The notes under the pieces were generated by a model, which made no database searches, was not told the DNA's origin, and saw only the letters and a list, made by a program, of their open reading frames with translations. The position numbers were made by a program, and so were the translations under genes. Shown one piece after another: positions 1 through 7,702 of a stretch of DNA of 53,966 bases; positions within the stretch are counted from its first letter, which is position 1; the number at the start of each line of letters is the position of its first letter. Origin of the DNA: an uncultured Clostridia bacterium (lineage in GTDB: Bacteria; Bacillota; Clostridia; Oscillospirales; Acutalibacteraceae); assembly GCA_947589415.1 (NCBI GenBank), contig CANQBP010000013.1:1-53966 (forward strand). The letters run 5' to 3'.

Positions 1-852
1 GGTAATGACACATGGACTTGCCCGAAATGCGGTAAGGTTATGCCGAAATATGTTGGTACTTGCGGCTGCGGTGAACCGCAACCTTTTAACTTTGACGATA
101 CGCCACCCGCTTTACAGCCTGCTCCCGCCACTCCCGTCGCTCCTATGGTTGACCCCGCACCGGAGAAAAAAGGTATTTTCGGCGGTAAGGTAAAAGAACC
201 TCCGAAACCAAAGAGTGACGGTACAATCAATACCGCCGCTCCGATACAAGGTAACGACACATGGACCTGTCCGAAATGCGGTAAGGTTATGCCGAAATAT
301 GTGGGTACTTGCGGCTGCGGTGAACCGCAACCTTTCAACTTTGACGATACACCGCCGGCTTTACAGCCTGCTCCCGCCGTTCCTGCCGCTCCCACGGTTG
401 AACCCGCACCGGAGAAAAAAGGTATTTTCGGCAGTAAGGTAAAAGAACCGCCAAAACCGAAGAGTGACGGTACAATCAATACCGCCGCTCCGATACAAGG
501 TAATGACACATGGACTTGTCCGAAATGCGGTAAGGTTATGCCGAAATATGTTGGTACTTGCGGCTGCGGCGAACCACAACCTTTTAACTTTGACGATACG
601 CCACCCGCTTTACAGCCTGCTCCCGCCACTCCCGTTACTCCTGTGGTTGACCCCGCACCGGAGAAAAAAGGTATTTTCGGCGGTAAGGCAAAAGAACCGC
701 CAAAACCGAAGAGTGACGGCACAATCAATACTGCCGCTCCGATACAAGGTAACGACACATGGACTTGCCCGAAATGCGGTAAGGTTATGCCGAAATATGT
801 GGGTACTTGCGGCTGCGGTGAACCGCAACCTTTCAACTTTGACGATATGCCG
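1..852 (+). repeat. Tandem 249-bp coding repeat with ABAB higher-order pattern
   Basis: Units start at 1, 250, 499 and 748 (period 249 bp, 83 codons); the fourth is cut after about 35 codons. Silent and coding differences show that units 1 and 3 match each other best (aatgac, gttggt, ttttaac, gatacgccaccc). Units 2 and 4 likewise share aacgac, gtgggt and tttcaac. This is a 498-bp two-unit duplication. The array may continue upstream of the window. Confidence 0.93.
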
Positions 853-1479
853 CCCGCCGCAAACAATACAAATTCCGTTACTCCAATTACAAATAACAAT
901 ATGACTGCCAATGATGACGAATATGAAGATAACAGGATAACAGATGAATCCGAATTTTATCTTTCCGCTCCGTCTATCGAATCATACAGTCCGCAGACAT
1001 CAAATAACAATAATGTAAAAAATACAACGAATTTTGCAAATGCGGCAAACATAAGGGGAGACAAACCTTTTTCAAAAAACAGTTCTCCTGCATATGAATC
1101 GTCCGAAAATTTGACGGATAATGACGATGATGTACCCGGTTACAACTTTGACAATACACCTCCTCCAACACCAATGCGTTTCAGCGATATACCTGACATT
1201 TCTGATTCGGAAGATAATTTTACGGGGCTTAATTTTGAAAATATGCCTGCCCCGGCTCCGATGAGATACACGGATATTCCCGAAAATACGCCGCCGTCAA
1301 ATCCCGAACCGGCAAAAAAACATTTTTTCGGCGGATTTAAAAAACCCGGAAAATCCGAAACAGGTACGGCAGAGAGTACTGTTAAAGAAAAAACATGGAC
1401 TTGCCCGAAATGCGGTAAGATCATGCCGATGTATGTAGGTACCTGCGGCTGCGGTGAACCTCAACCGTTTGATTTTTAA
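1..1479 (+). CDS. Tandem zinc-ribbon repeat protein, 5' end outside window
   Basis: The frame is open from base 1, so the first ATG (base 40) is internal and the gene is 5'-truncated. The visible 492 residues hold four copies of an 83-residue unit. Each unit has a ribbon with a CPKCG pair and a CGCGEPQPF pair (C-x2-C ... C-x-C), then a Pro/Ala linker and a basic KKGIFGGK...KEPPKPKSDG stretch. An acidic, Asn-rich spacer of about 180 residues follows. It contains two ribbon-less relics (NFDNTPPP and NFENMPAP). A fifth ribbon forms the extreme C-terminus. No membrane segment or signal is visible in this part. The four cysteines per unit probably bind zinc; the function is unknown, and a multivalent scaffold is inference. 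The gene is convergent with the spoIIIA operon across a shared terminator. Confidence 0.8.
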   Translation, partial: GNDTWTCPKCGKVMPKYVGTCGCGEPQPFNFDDTPPALQPAPATPVAPMVDPAPEKKGIFGGKVKEPPKPKSDGTINTAAPIQGNDTWTCPKCGKVMPKYVGTCGCGEPQPFNFDDTPPALQPAPAVPAAPTVEPAPEKKGIFGSKVKEPPKPKSDGTINTAAPIQGNDTWTCPKCGKVMPKYVGTCGCGEPQPFNFDDTPPALQPAPATPVTPVVDPAPEKKGIFGGKAKEPPKPKSDGTINTAAPIQGNDTWTCPKCGKVMPKYVGTCGCGEPQPFNFDDMPPAANNTNSVTPITNNNMTANDDEYEDNRITDESEFYLSAPSIESYSPQTSNNNNVKNTTNFANAANIRGDKPFSKNSSPAYESSENLTDNDDDVPGYNFDNTPPPTPMRFSDIPDISDSEDNFTGLNFENMPAPAPMRYTDIPENTPPSNPEPAKKHFFGGFKKPGKSETGTAESTVKEKTWTCPKCGKIMPMYVGTCGCGEPQPFDF

Positions 1480-1557
1480 AATATTACCGCAAATTGGTCA
1501 AAACTTAAATTAACATTCGATTTTATCTCTAAATACAGCATACAACAAAATCAACAG

Positions 1558-1606
1558 ACAAGGGCTTCGATTATGTTTTAACATAATGCGAAAGCCCTTG
1601 TTTTTA
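1558..1606 (+). terminator. Intrinsic terminator between convergent genes
   Basis: ACAAGGGCTTCG pairs with CGAAAGCCCTTGT (one bulge). It encloses a further palindrome, ATTATGTT-TT-AACATAAT, and is followed by TTTTTAT on the plus strand. The minus-strand side is moderately T-rich, so it may also end the spoIIIA transcript. Confidence 0.85.
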
Positions 1607-1649
1607 TATTCGATCCGATAAATTACCGCAAACAACAGGAAATAATTTG

Positions 1650-2267
1650 CTATTTAGACTCGGAAACCGTAATTTTATCAAATGCCGTTCCAGTCTGACG
1701 GTTTACTATGTCCTTTATGGATATTGCAGATGCATCATCAAGTTTTCCGCCATATACCAAAACATTACAACAATCGTTGTTGATTGATACAAATACATCT
1801 TCAAATCCCTTTGACTTTATTTGACTTTCAATATCACTTTGAGCTTTGATATTTTTCGCCAGACTTTCTGCGGCGGATACGGCTTCCTTTTTTGCACTTT
1901 CACTCGATGATGCCGCTTCAATTATGTCTGAAAGTGTTTCTACCGCTTTTGCGTCACTTTGTGAGCGCTTTACCTTTTCGTCCGCAAAATGCCCGCTTTC
2001 TTCCGCCTCGTTTGCTGCAACGGGTTTGGTTTTGTCAACGGTAGCTGCCTTACTGCTTTCTTCAGCCTTGCTGTCGGATTTTGAAGTCTGCGATGTTGTT
2101 ACCTCTGTATTGACATATGTCGTCTGTCCGAGCTGTTTTGCCGAACTTTCTTCAGTCCCCGCAACGACCGTCGGATCATTGCCGGAAAACTGCCAATTCA
2201 GATAAACCGCCGCACCGAGTGCTACAACCAAAGCCGCAATAACAAGCTGTCTTTTTCCGAATGTCAT
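1650..2267 (-). CDS. spoIIIAH: Stage III sporulation protein AH
   Basis: SpoIIIAH is the mother-cell membrane protein that pairs with forespore SpoIIQ to form the channel across the intermembrane space during engulfment. This 205-residue product has a short cytoplasmic start, one membrane helix (about 8-25) and a long Ser/Glu/Lys-rich linker. The C-terminal domain of about 80 residues is of the YscJ/FliF-like type (SQIKSKGFEDVFV...). I chose the ATG at 2267 (MTFGKRQ) because GGGGGC lies a suitable distance upstream; a longer frame to 2318 would overlap spoIIIAG and lacks a ribosome site. It is the last gene of the eight-gene operon. Identification rests on operon position as well as sequence. 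Confidence 0.9.
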   Translation of the reverse strand: MTFGKRQLVIAALVVALGAAVYLNWQFSGNDPTVVAGTEESSAKQLGQTTYVNTEVTTSQTSKSDSKAEESSKAATVDKTKPVAANEAEESGHFADEKVKRSQSDAKAVETLSDIIEAASSSESAKKEAVSAAESLAKNIKAQSDIESQIKSKGFEDVFVSINNDCCNVLVYGGKLDDASAISIKDIVNRQTGTAFDKITVSESK

Positions 2268-2296
2268 TATAAATGCCCCCTGTTTATTATATATAT

Positions 2297-2914
2297 TCAA
2301 TTTAATTTGCTCACACAAATATGTGTTTCAGAAATATCGAGTGCAGCAGAAACCGCCGAAATTATATTTTTCTTAACCGACTCATTATCGCCGCCTTCAC
2401 ATATAACAAGTACACCCTTAATTTGAGGCATAAGCTGACCGATAGTGAGGGCCTTTTCCGAGCCGTCATTCTGCCGTATTACAATACACGACTTTTTCTC
2501 TGTGTTTTGCTTATCCGCATCTTCATTTTCTCCGTTCTTTCGTGAAGTTTCCCTTCCGTTCGTATCCACATCTGTCGCATATACATTTCTGACCGAGCCT
2601 TCGAGAGTCACCATGACTTTCGTTTTTCCGACTCCCTCCATACTTGCAAGCATATTTCCGAGTTCTTCACTTATACTGCTCCTGTATATTTCCATTTCCG
2701 AAGCAACAGGAATATTGCTTACTTCTTCTTCCTTGCCGGAATTTTGAGCAGCGGCGGGATTTATATATGATGATATAAAAATAAGAAAAATACCCGCAAG
2801 TCCCAATACAACTATTATTCCGAGCGCCCTTTCGTTATTCAGCAGACCGGATATAATTCCCTTGCGGGAATTTTCTTTTTTCTTATCCTCTTTTTCCGTG
2901 TTTTTATCATTCAT
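2297..2914 (-). CDS. spoIIIAG: Stage III sporulation protein AG
   Basis: SpoIIIAG forms a large oligomeric ring in the mother-cell outer forespore membrane, part of the SpoIIIA-SpoIIQ transport complex. The 205-residue product has a charged N-terminus, one membrane segment (about 34-52, IIVVLGLAGIFLIFI) and a ring-building-motif type exported domain. That domain carries the family stretch LASMEGVGKTKVMVTLEG near residue 90. A Lys/Glu/Asn-rich insertion near 115-140 is likely a surface loop. The ribosome site GAGGTAGC precedes the ATG. spoIIIAH starts about 30 bp downstream and spoIIIAF ends about 70 bp upstream, consistent with one transcript. Confidence 0.93.
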   Translation of the reverse strand: MNDKNTEKEDKKKENSRKGIISGLLNNERALGIIVVLGLAGIFLIFISSYINPAAAQNSGKEEEVSNIPVASEMEIYRSSISEELGNMLASMEGVGKTKVMVTLEGSVRNVYATDVDTNGRETSRKNGENEDADKQNTEKKSCIVIRQNDGSEKALTIGQLMPQIKGVLVICEGGDNESVKKNIISAVSAALDISETHICVSKLN

Positions 2915-2984
2915 AATGCTACCTCTTAATATTGATCAGTCATGCTCTTGTTTACATATTATGCCCTATGTTTTATTTTAATGC

Positions 2985-3449
2985 CTAATATATGCTCACG
3001 TTACATTCTATTCCAAGTTCCGTGCGAATAAGTTTTTCAGCATTGACAGCCGCTTGCGCATCTGCATCTTGCAGTGTTACAGATGCGTTAATTGATTTTA
3101 TATTACTGTTATCATCAATATCTATCGTTATAAGCGTTACAAGAGGTTTTATGTCATTTTCACCCAAAGTCTTTTCTACAAGCTCTTTTATACGGCTTTT
3201 TAATATTTTTATTTGAGCTTCTTTCATTTCGTTACTGTTTTCGTCATATTCGTATTCCGTAGAGATATCTATATCTTCTATTTGCGTTACAGTATCCATA
3301 ATAGGAACCGTTATAACACAAAGCATAAATACTCCGAGAACAAATCTTACAGTTTTTTCAAGACTTGAATTACTTGTAAGTATTTCTACTATACAGGCGA
3401 TAACCGAACATACCGTAACGGTTGCCGCCCATGAATATACGTTCTCCAT
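2985..3449 (-). CDS. spoIIIAF: Stage III sporulation protein AF
   Basis: A 154-residue SpoIIIAF-type protein: two N-terminal hydrophobic helices (about 8-25 and 34-52), then a soluble domain containing EAQIKILKSRIKELVEKTL, and a terminal IECNVSIY. In the family this is a membrane component of the SpoIIIA complex with a ring-forming-like soluble domain facing the intermembrane space. GGAGG sits just upstream of the ATG. It lies between spoIIIAE and spoIIIAG in the canonical order, which gives much of the confidence. Confidence 0.92.
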   Translation of the reverse strand: MENVYSWAATVTVCSVIACIVEILTSNSSLEKTVRFVLGVFMLCVITVPIMDTVTQIEDIDISTEYEYDENSNEMKEAQIKILKSRIKELVEKTLGENDIKPLVTLITIDIDDNSNIKSINASVTLQDADAQAAVNAEKLIRTELGIECNVSIY

Positions 3450-3467
3450 ATTTTCCTCCGACTTATT

Positions 3468-4628
3468 TTATTTCCCAACCATCAGAATTATAACCGTAGA
3501 TATAATGAAAATAGTAAGTATGCAAAGCAAAATTGCCATTAACATGGAGGCTACCGTTGAAATTGTTGTATATACACTTTTCATTTTCACCAGTCCGAGT
3601 ATATCCGAAACCGATGTAAGAAGAAACAGCGAGAATTTCCATAGCATACATTCAATAATTACAGGCAAAAATATGCAGGCAGACGCTATTATAACAAAAA
3701 CTCCCGCCCCGGATTTAAGCAGCTCCAGACTTCCGCTGAATGCTGTAATTGTTTCGCTTAAAACTCCGCCGACAACGGGGACAAATGAACTTACCGTAAA
3801 TCTCAAGGCACGTTTGCTCACATCATCAAGTGAAGATGATATAAAAGTTTGTGCAGACAAAACCGTTACAAACATACTCATAACTAAAGTTAATATCCAT
3901 TTTGCACATTTATGGAGCATTGTACATAATGATGAAAGGTTAAGTTTTGGAGAAAGAGATGATGTTATGGAAAGGGCAAGGAACATATTCATAATCGGTG
4001 CTATCAGCTTTGAGGACAGTTGAGTTATTATTTGACCTGCTCCCATTAGCATTGTATAATATGAACCGCCGCTTATTTGGTGACCCGATGATACAACAAG
4101 CCCCGCCATTATAGGAACATACAGCAGTATAAAACCGGAAGCACCATTGATTATTTCGACTGCTCTTGATATCATATTACACATCGGAACGACTATCGCT
4201 GTTGAAATACAGAGTGCCCCGACTGCCGAGCTTACGCCCTCAAGCGTTCTATCACCTATTGTTATGTCTGTCCCTTCAACAAGCGAACAAAGAAGCATTA
4301 TTCCAAGACAGAGTGCAAGAGTACCTATCGGCCCGGAAGCCTTCTCACCTATCAGGTCAACCGCTTGTCTGAAAATTCCCATAGCTTTCATTGATGTTAC
4401 ACTTTCATATTCCAATGCATTTATTCCCATATCAGAAAGCATAATTTTGGTTTCTTCGGGAAGTGAAGAATATAATTTATCCGCACTGCTTGCTTTTAAC
4501 TGCTCATCAAAGATTTCGGCAGCGTCACCGTCCGACTCACTGCTTTGTGTATTTGCCGCATTTACGGGTATGCTGAGGAAACACGCCGATAAAGTCAGAA
4601 GTATCAAAATTATTATTCTTTTTTTCAT
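3468..4628 (-). CDS. spoIIIAE: Stage III sporulation protein AE
   Basis: SpoIIIAE is the large polytopic permease-like subunit of the SpoIIIA complex. The 386-residue product starts with a clear signal sequence (MKKRIIILILLTLSACFL, cleavage likely near VNAA). An exported linker of about 90 residues follows, then about seven to eight hydrophobic segments through the C-terminus. Family features include the VSSFVPVVGGVLSETI stretch near residue 290. It lies 11 bp downstream of spoIIIAD and 18 bp upstream of spoIIIAF, so translation is probably closely linked. Confidence 0.95.
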   Translation of the reverse strand: MKKRIIILILLTLSACFLSIPVNAANTQSSESDGDAAEIFDEQLKASSADKLYSSLPEETKIMLSDMGINALEYESVTSMKAMGIFRQAVDLIGEKASGPIGTLALCLGIMLLCSLVEGTDITIGDRTLEGVSSAVGALCISTAIVVPMCNMISRAVEIINGASGFILLYVPIMAGLVVSSGHQISGGSYYTMLMGAGQIITQLSSKLIAPIMNMFLALSITSSLSPKLNLSSLCTMLHKCAKWILTLVMSMFVTVLSAQTFISSSLDDVSKRALRFTVSSFVPVVGGVLSETITAFSGSLELLKSGAGVFVIIASACIFLPVIIECMLWKFSLFLLTSVSDILGLVKMKSVYTTISTVASMLMAILLCILTIFIISTVIILMVGK

Positions 4629-4639
4629 TTTTACTCCTC

Positions 4640-5026
4640 TTACTGCAACAGAGCCGTTGCGGTTGTAAGTATTTTTTCAAACAGAGGTAATGATATCAAT
4701 ACAATAGTCAGCTTTGCCCCTAACTCCACACGGGAGGCAAGGGATTGTTGTCCCGTATCACGGCAGCAATCAGCCGTAAAACGGCAAATAGCACATATTC
4801 CGGTTGTCTTTATAAGTATAAGTCCGTAGTCCGAGCTTATTCCCGCACTTTCCGTTAATCTGTTTATTTCATTTATGAAAGGCGATACTTGAACAAGTAC
4901 GGATAAAAAAATCATTGCACTTCCCGCTATCGCAATAACAGCGGAGGTTTCGGGGGAATATTTTTTCAAACCGGCAGCAGCTAATGCGGCAACGATTGCC
5001 GCCCCGCATATTGACAATATATCCAT
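4640..5026 (-). CDS. spoIIIAD: Stage III sporulation protein AD
   Basis: A 128-residue, very hydrophobic protein with about four membrane segments that matches SpoIIIAD. It contains the family stretch LIKTTGICAICRFTADCCRDTGQ near residue 75, and the C-terminal segment AKLTIVLISLPLFEKIL is typical. Its start overlaps the last base of spoIIIAC, indicating coupled translation. It acts in the mother-cell membrane as part of the SpoIIIA channel apparatus. Confidence 0.95.
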   Translation of the reverse strand: MDILSICGAAIVAALAAAGLKKYSPETSAVIAIAGSAMIFLSVLVQVSPFINEINRLTESAGISSDYGLILIKTTGICAICRFTADCCRDTGQQSLASRVELGAKLTIVLISLPLFEKILTTATALLQ

Positions 5027-5220
5027 CAGAAACCGAATAGGGTTTCTATCGTGGTGAAGAGGTCTGATATCTGCTCTACAAGCATTAAAAGCACCACGAT
5101 AAGACCGGCAAGAGTTGTCATCATAGCCTGTTCTTCCCTCCCCGAACGTGAAAGAACAAGACTAAGCACCGCAACGATTATTCCGATAGCGGCAATCTTG
5201 AAGATAAAATCCACATTCAT
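5026..5220 (-). CDS. spoIIIAC: Stage III sporulation protein AC
   Basis: A 64-residue protein with two membrane helices (about 5-23 and 33-52) separated by a short polar turn (SRSGREEQA), the size and topology of SpoIIIAC. AC and AD are related small membrane subunits of the SpoIIIA complex. A strong GGAGG lies just upstream of the ATG. The gap of 57 bp or more to spoIIIAB is the largest within the proximal half of the operon. Confidence 0.94.
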   Translation of the reverse strand: MNVDFIFKIAAIGIIVAVLSLVLSRSGREEQAMMTTLAGLIVVLLMLVEQISDLFTTIETLFGF

Positions 5221-5277
5221 TTTTTACCTCCGATAAATCCTATCCGCATTAAAAACAGTATTTTACGCACAATTATT

Positions 5278-5793
5278 TTATAACATAACTGCGGCAGCCA
5301 TTGCCCCGCAAAATGTTCCTACCACACGATACAGCCTTTTTTTAGTATTGCTTTCCGGCTGCAGTTCGGAAAGTCTTTGCTCTGCCATAGATTTGTGCAG
5401 CCTTATCTTTCCTATCTCTTCATCAGCCCCCAAAGAACCAAATCCCTCGGAAAATGAACATATCATGTTTAGATCGCTTTCACGTATCAGTTTTTTTGAA
5501 CAAAACTCCTCTGCCGCACAACACCATGCCGCTGTAAAATCACTTCCCGCCTCCATTTGTTCAAGACAAGAGGATATCATCGGACACATAAGGGGTATCG
5601 AATTGATACTCTTTAATATTTCTATTATATCGGCATTACAGTAACTTATCATCGTTTCCGCTTGTGTCAGAAAGATAATATACTGCTTTATGAAATCCGT
5701 CTGACGTTCTATCCTCTTTGCTGCATAAAGTCCGCCTAACGCACCGCAAAATATAAGTATAATCCCGCCTGTTATCTTTAATCCTGTCATCAT
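5278..5793 (-). CDS. spoIIIAB: Stage III sporulation protein AB
   Basis: SpoIIIAB is a membrane-anchored mother-cell protein of the SpoIIIA complex; its cytoplasmic part resembles a type II secretion GspF-like domain. The product has about 171 residues: an N-terminal hydrophobic helix (LKITGGIILIFCGALGGLYAA), a helical soluble domain, and a hydrophobic tail. Two adjacent ATGs (5793 and 5790) overlap the spoIIIAA stop as ATGATGA behind GGGGAAGGA. The second ATG has better spacing. The frame running back to 5832 lies inside spoIIIAA and was rejected. Confidence 0.9.
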   Translation of the reverse strand: MMTGLKITGGIILIFCGALGGLYAAKRIERQTDFIKQYIIFLTQAETMISYCNADIIEILKSINSIPLMCPMISSCLEQMEAGSDFTAAWCCAAEEFCSKKLIRESDLNMICSFSEGFGSLGADEEIGKIRLHKSMAEQRLSELQPESNTKKRLYRVVGTFCGAMAAAVML

Positions 5794-6737
5794 TCCTTCC
5801 CCGCTTCCGATATATTTATTACTTTTGAACATACCCCCGGTTTATCTGACGAACCGAGAAATATCAATCTGTTAAACGCTCCTGTTTCAAGGAGTTTACG
5901 TGCCTGTTTCCTTTGCATAAGCGAATTATAATCCTGCGCATGAATAGTTGCTATTATATAAGCACCGGCATTTGCGCCCTGAGCTATTGCTTGGGCATCT
6001 TCCTGCGTACCCACCTCATCGCATATTATAACCTGCGGAGAAAGTGAACGGATTGCCTGCATTATGCCCTCATTTTTCGGATATCCCCTCATAACATCGC
6101 AAAGACCAAGGTCGATATTACCATCATCACGATATCCTCCGGAAAGTTCTCCCCTTTCATCTATAACACAAGTTCTCATAATCTTAATTCCGTTACCTTG
6201 TGAAAGTCTGAACGCTATATCACGCAAAATTGTCGTCTTTCCCGTTGACGGCGCTCCCACTATCAATACGCCACCGCATAACGGCGATATATAAGGCATA
6301 ATTTCTTGAGCTGCACCCGGTATCTGCCTTGCTATTCTGACATTAAGTGACGTTATATCCGTAACTGTGGTTATTTCTCCGTTTTTGACTTCTGCCGTAC
6401 CGCAAAGACCTATTCTGTGTCCGCCTCTTACGGTTATATAGCCGTTCTTAATTTCGCTCTGACGGCTGTATATCGAATATGAGCAAAGCTGCTTAAAAGT
6501 ATCAAAAATATGCCTCTGTGTGCATATAAAACCCCGTTCCGGCGTATAAACTATTTCTCCGTCCCTGCATACGAAAAGAGTATCTGTCCCATCACTCAAC
6601 GCCACGGGCTTTCCGGAACGCAGTCTTATTTCCTGTATGGTTTCTTTTCTTACATCAGACACCTTCATCAATACTAAAGACAATTCACCGCACAGCATTT
6701 GTACAGCCAAATCAAAACATTCTGTTTTATTTTTCAT
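5790..6737 (-). CDS. spoIIIAA: Stage III sporulation protein AA, secretion-type ATPase
   Basis: SpoIIIAA is the ATPase that energises the SpoIIIA complex and resembles type II/IV secretion ATPases. The 315-residue product has an N-terminal domain with the family stretch EIRLRSGKPV, then a RecA-like core. The core has Walker A GAPSTGKTT near residue 160, a VIDERGEL loop, and Walker B-like QVIICDEVG. Late motifs are GANAGAYIIATIHA. AGGGAG precedes the ATG. It is the first gene of the operon. I could not pick out a convincing sigma-E promoter in the short upstream region, although sigma-E control is what is known for the family. Confidence 0.96.
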   Translation of the reverse strand: MKNKTECFDLAVQMLCGELSLVLMKVSDVRKETIQEIRLRSGKPVALSDGTDTLFVCRDGEIVYTPERGFICTQRHIFDTFKQLCSYSIYSRQSEIKNGYITVRGGHRIGLCGTAEVKNGEITTVTDITSLNVRIARQIPGAAQEIMPYISPLCGGVLIVGAPSTGKTTILRDIAFRLSQGNGIKIMRTCVIDERGELSGGYRDDGNIDLGLCDVMRGYPKNEGIMQAIRSLSPQVIICDEVGTQEDAQAIAQGANAGAYIIATIHAQDYNSLMQRKQARKLLETGAFNRLIFLGSSDKPGVCSKVINISEAGKE

Positions 6738-6837
6738 TTCTTATTCTCCCTGCTGTTAGTCGTTCGTTCTGATATTAAATCTATATTTAACAGGCAAGGA
6801 TTTTATTCCCGATAAAGATTGAATATATAAATATAAC

Positions 6838-6876
6838 AAAAAGTTCGGACAACTCTTTTAGTCGTCCGAACTTTTT
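6838..6876 (-). terminator. Bidirectional intrinsic terminator after the 46-aa gene
   Basis: GTTCGGACAACT pairs with AGTCGTCCGAAC around a CTTTT loop and is flanked by A5 and T5. It can act on either strand. On the minus strand it separates the 46-aa gene from the spoIIIA operon. Confidence 0.85.
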
Positions 6877-6898
6877 AAAACTGATTTTCCTTAATTTT

Positions 6899-7039
6899 TT
6901 ACTGTTTGCCTTTTCTGTCGAAAGCCTTTCCGACAATTTTTCCCGCACTGTCATCTGCACTTGATGCGGCACACAATAGAGCCATACAAACTACGCCGAG
7001 TACAGTACCTGCTATCATTCCAACAAAAAATCCTGCCAT
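6899..7039 (-). CDS. 46-residue membrane miniprotein (DUF3789-like)
   Basis: ATG at 7039 is preceded by GAGGGGTG with good spacing. The 46 codons give MAGFFVGMIAGTVLGVVCMA..., a single membrane helix (about 3-24) followed by a short polar tail ending DRKGKQ. Size, the N-terminal pattern and the -SAD- after the helix resemble the small DUF3789 family seen in Clostridia and their phages; this family call is from memory. It lies directly downstream of the 188-nt RNA candidate and ends at a strong terminator. The function is unknown. Confidence 0.75.
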   Translation of the reverse strand: MAGFFVGMIAGTVLGVVCMALLCAASSADDSAGKIVGKAFDRKGKQ

Positions 7040-7122
7040 TTTTTGCACCCCTCGTTTTTCAAATTGGGTATATATTTATATATATGCAAAAAATATAAGC
7101 ATTATTCATTCTCGGTCAGTAC

Positions 7123-7310
7123 AAAAAAGCGACTCAACTAAGAGCCGCTTTTTCTATCGTAATTTTCTTTCAGCTAAAGCCTATGCAAGTCTGGTTTATT
7201 ACGAACCACTTATAGCTCTATGTATGGTCTGCCTTGCCCGAGCATACACTTCAACACTAGGCGTCCTCATTATCCCTTGAGCGACTACCGGCAAATGAAA
7301 CTCATTCACT
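7123..7310 (-). ncRNA. Structured non-coding RNA candidate, distal copy (about 188 nt)
   Basis: No good ORF with a ribosome site covers this stretch. A sigma-A promoter lies just upstream (7317-7345), and the RNA would end at a strong hairpin (AAAAAGCGGCTC / GAGTCGCTTTTTT). Internal helices can be drawn: TGTATG/CATACA, TGGTT/AACCA, GTCgCTCA/TGAGGAC and GCCTA/TAGGC. The GTTGAAGT...GCTCGG stretch recurs in the neighbouring RNA. Length would suit 6S RNA, but the ends do not pair in the rod shape expected. The family is not assigned. Confidence 0.65.
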
Positions 7311-7316
7311 GTTCAT

Positions 7317-7345
7317 ATTATATGTTATAATCCCAAAAAAATCAA
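7317..7345 (-). promoter_or_regulatory. Sigma-A promoter of the distal RNA candidate
   Basis: On the minus strand, TTGATT (7340-7345), a 17-bp spacer, then TATAAT (7317-7322). The start site is expected near 7310. The -35 region and upstream flank are nearly identical over about 24 bp to the promoter at 7625-7652. Confidence 0.8.
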
Positions 7346-7376
7346 GCCTTTTTCAAAATTATTTAATATGTACAAT

Positions 7377-7618
7377 AAAAAAACCTGCTCCCATAATTTG
7401 GCTGCAGGACTTTTTAACTTACATTTTGTAGGCGGAGGACGTACCAATCCTCAAGTTGATCTCGATTGTGTCCGAGCCTACTCTCTTTCACAACTTCAAC
7501 AATCTGTACGAAAACGCTACGACTGTTAAGTTTCGTCGCTCCGTCAATAGCACCAGGCTATCTGATCAAATAAGACTCGTTTAATTTACGGTACAATAAA
7601 TATAAAGTCCTACCCGCT
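7377..7618 (-). ncRNA. Structured non-coding RNA candidate, proximal copy (about 242 nt)
   Basis: Transcription from the promoter at 7625-7652 would run to a hairpin CCTGC..GCAGG followed by TTTTTTT (A tract 7377-7383). No convincing ORF is present. The 5' AGGACTTT can pair with 3' AAAGTCCT, closing the whole molecule. Inner helices include GTAGGC/GCCTAC, CTCG/CGAG, GAGGA/TCCTC and ACGAAAC/GTTTTCGT. The closing helix competes partly with the terminator stem. It shares a GTTGAAGT...GCTCGG element with the distal RNA. The family is not assigned; 6S-like or another clostridial structured RNA are options. Confidence 0.65.
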
Positions 7619-7624
7619 GTTGAT

Positions 7625-7652
7625 ATTATAATGCTATAATCAAAAAAATCAA
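7625..7652 (-). promoter_or_regulatory. Sigma-A promoter of the proximal RNA candidate
   Basis: TTGATT (7647-7652), 16-bp spacer, TATAAT (7625-7630) on the minus strand. It is almost the same promoter as at 7317-7345, including the flanking AAAAAGGC just upstream of -35. Confidence 0.78.
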
Positions 7653-7702
7653 GCCTTTTTCAAAAATTTGTAAAATTATTTTATATGTTCCCGTTTTTCC
7701 TA

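Noticed and set aside
1-852. Possible CRISPR or satellite array
   Set aside because: The units are 249 bp, contiguous, in frame and lack spacers; this is a protein-coding repeat.
5-904. Long overlapping frames in the second plus frame and on the minus strand over the 249-bp repeats
   Set aside because: They recur only because the DNA repeats. They have no ribosome sites and their residue composition is meaningless.
6787-6972. 61-residue minus-strand frame beside spoIIIAA
   Set aside because: It covers the bidirectional terminator and overlaps the better supported 46-aa gene in another frame; no ribosome site.
7123-7310. Assignment of the distal RNA as 6S RNA
   Set aside because: Length fits, but the 5' and 3' ends do not form the long closing stem. 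The helices I can draw are separate hairpins, so the family is left open.
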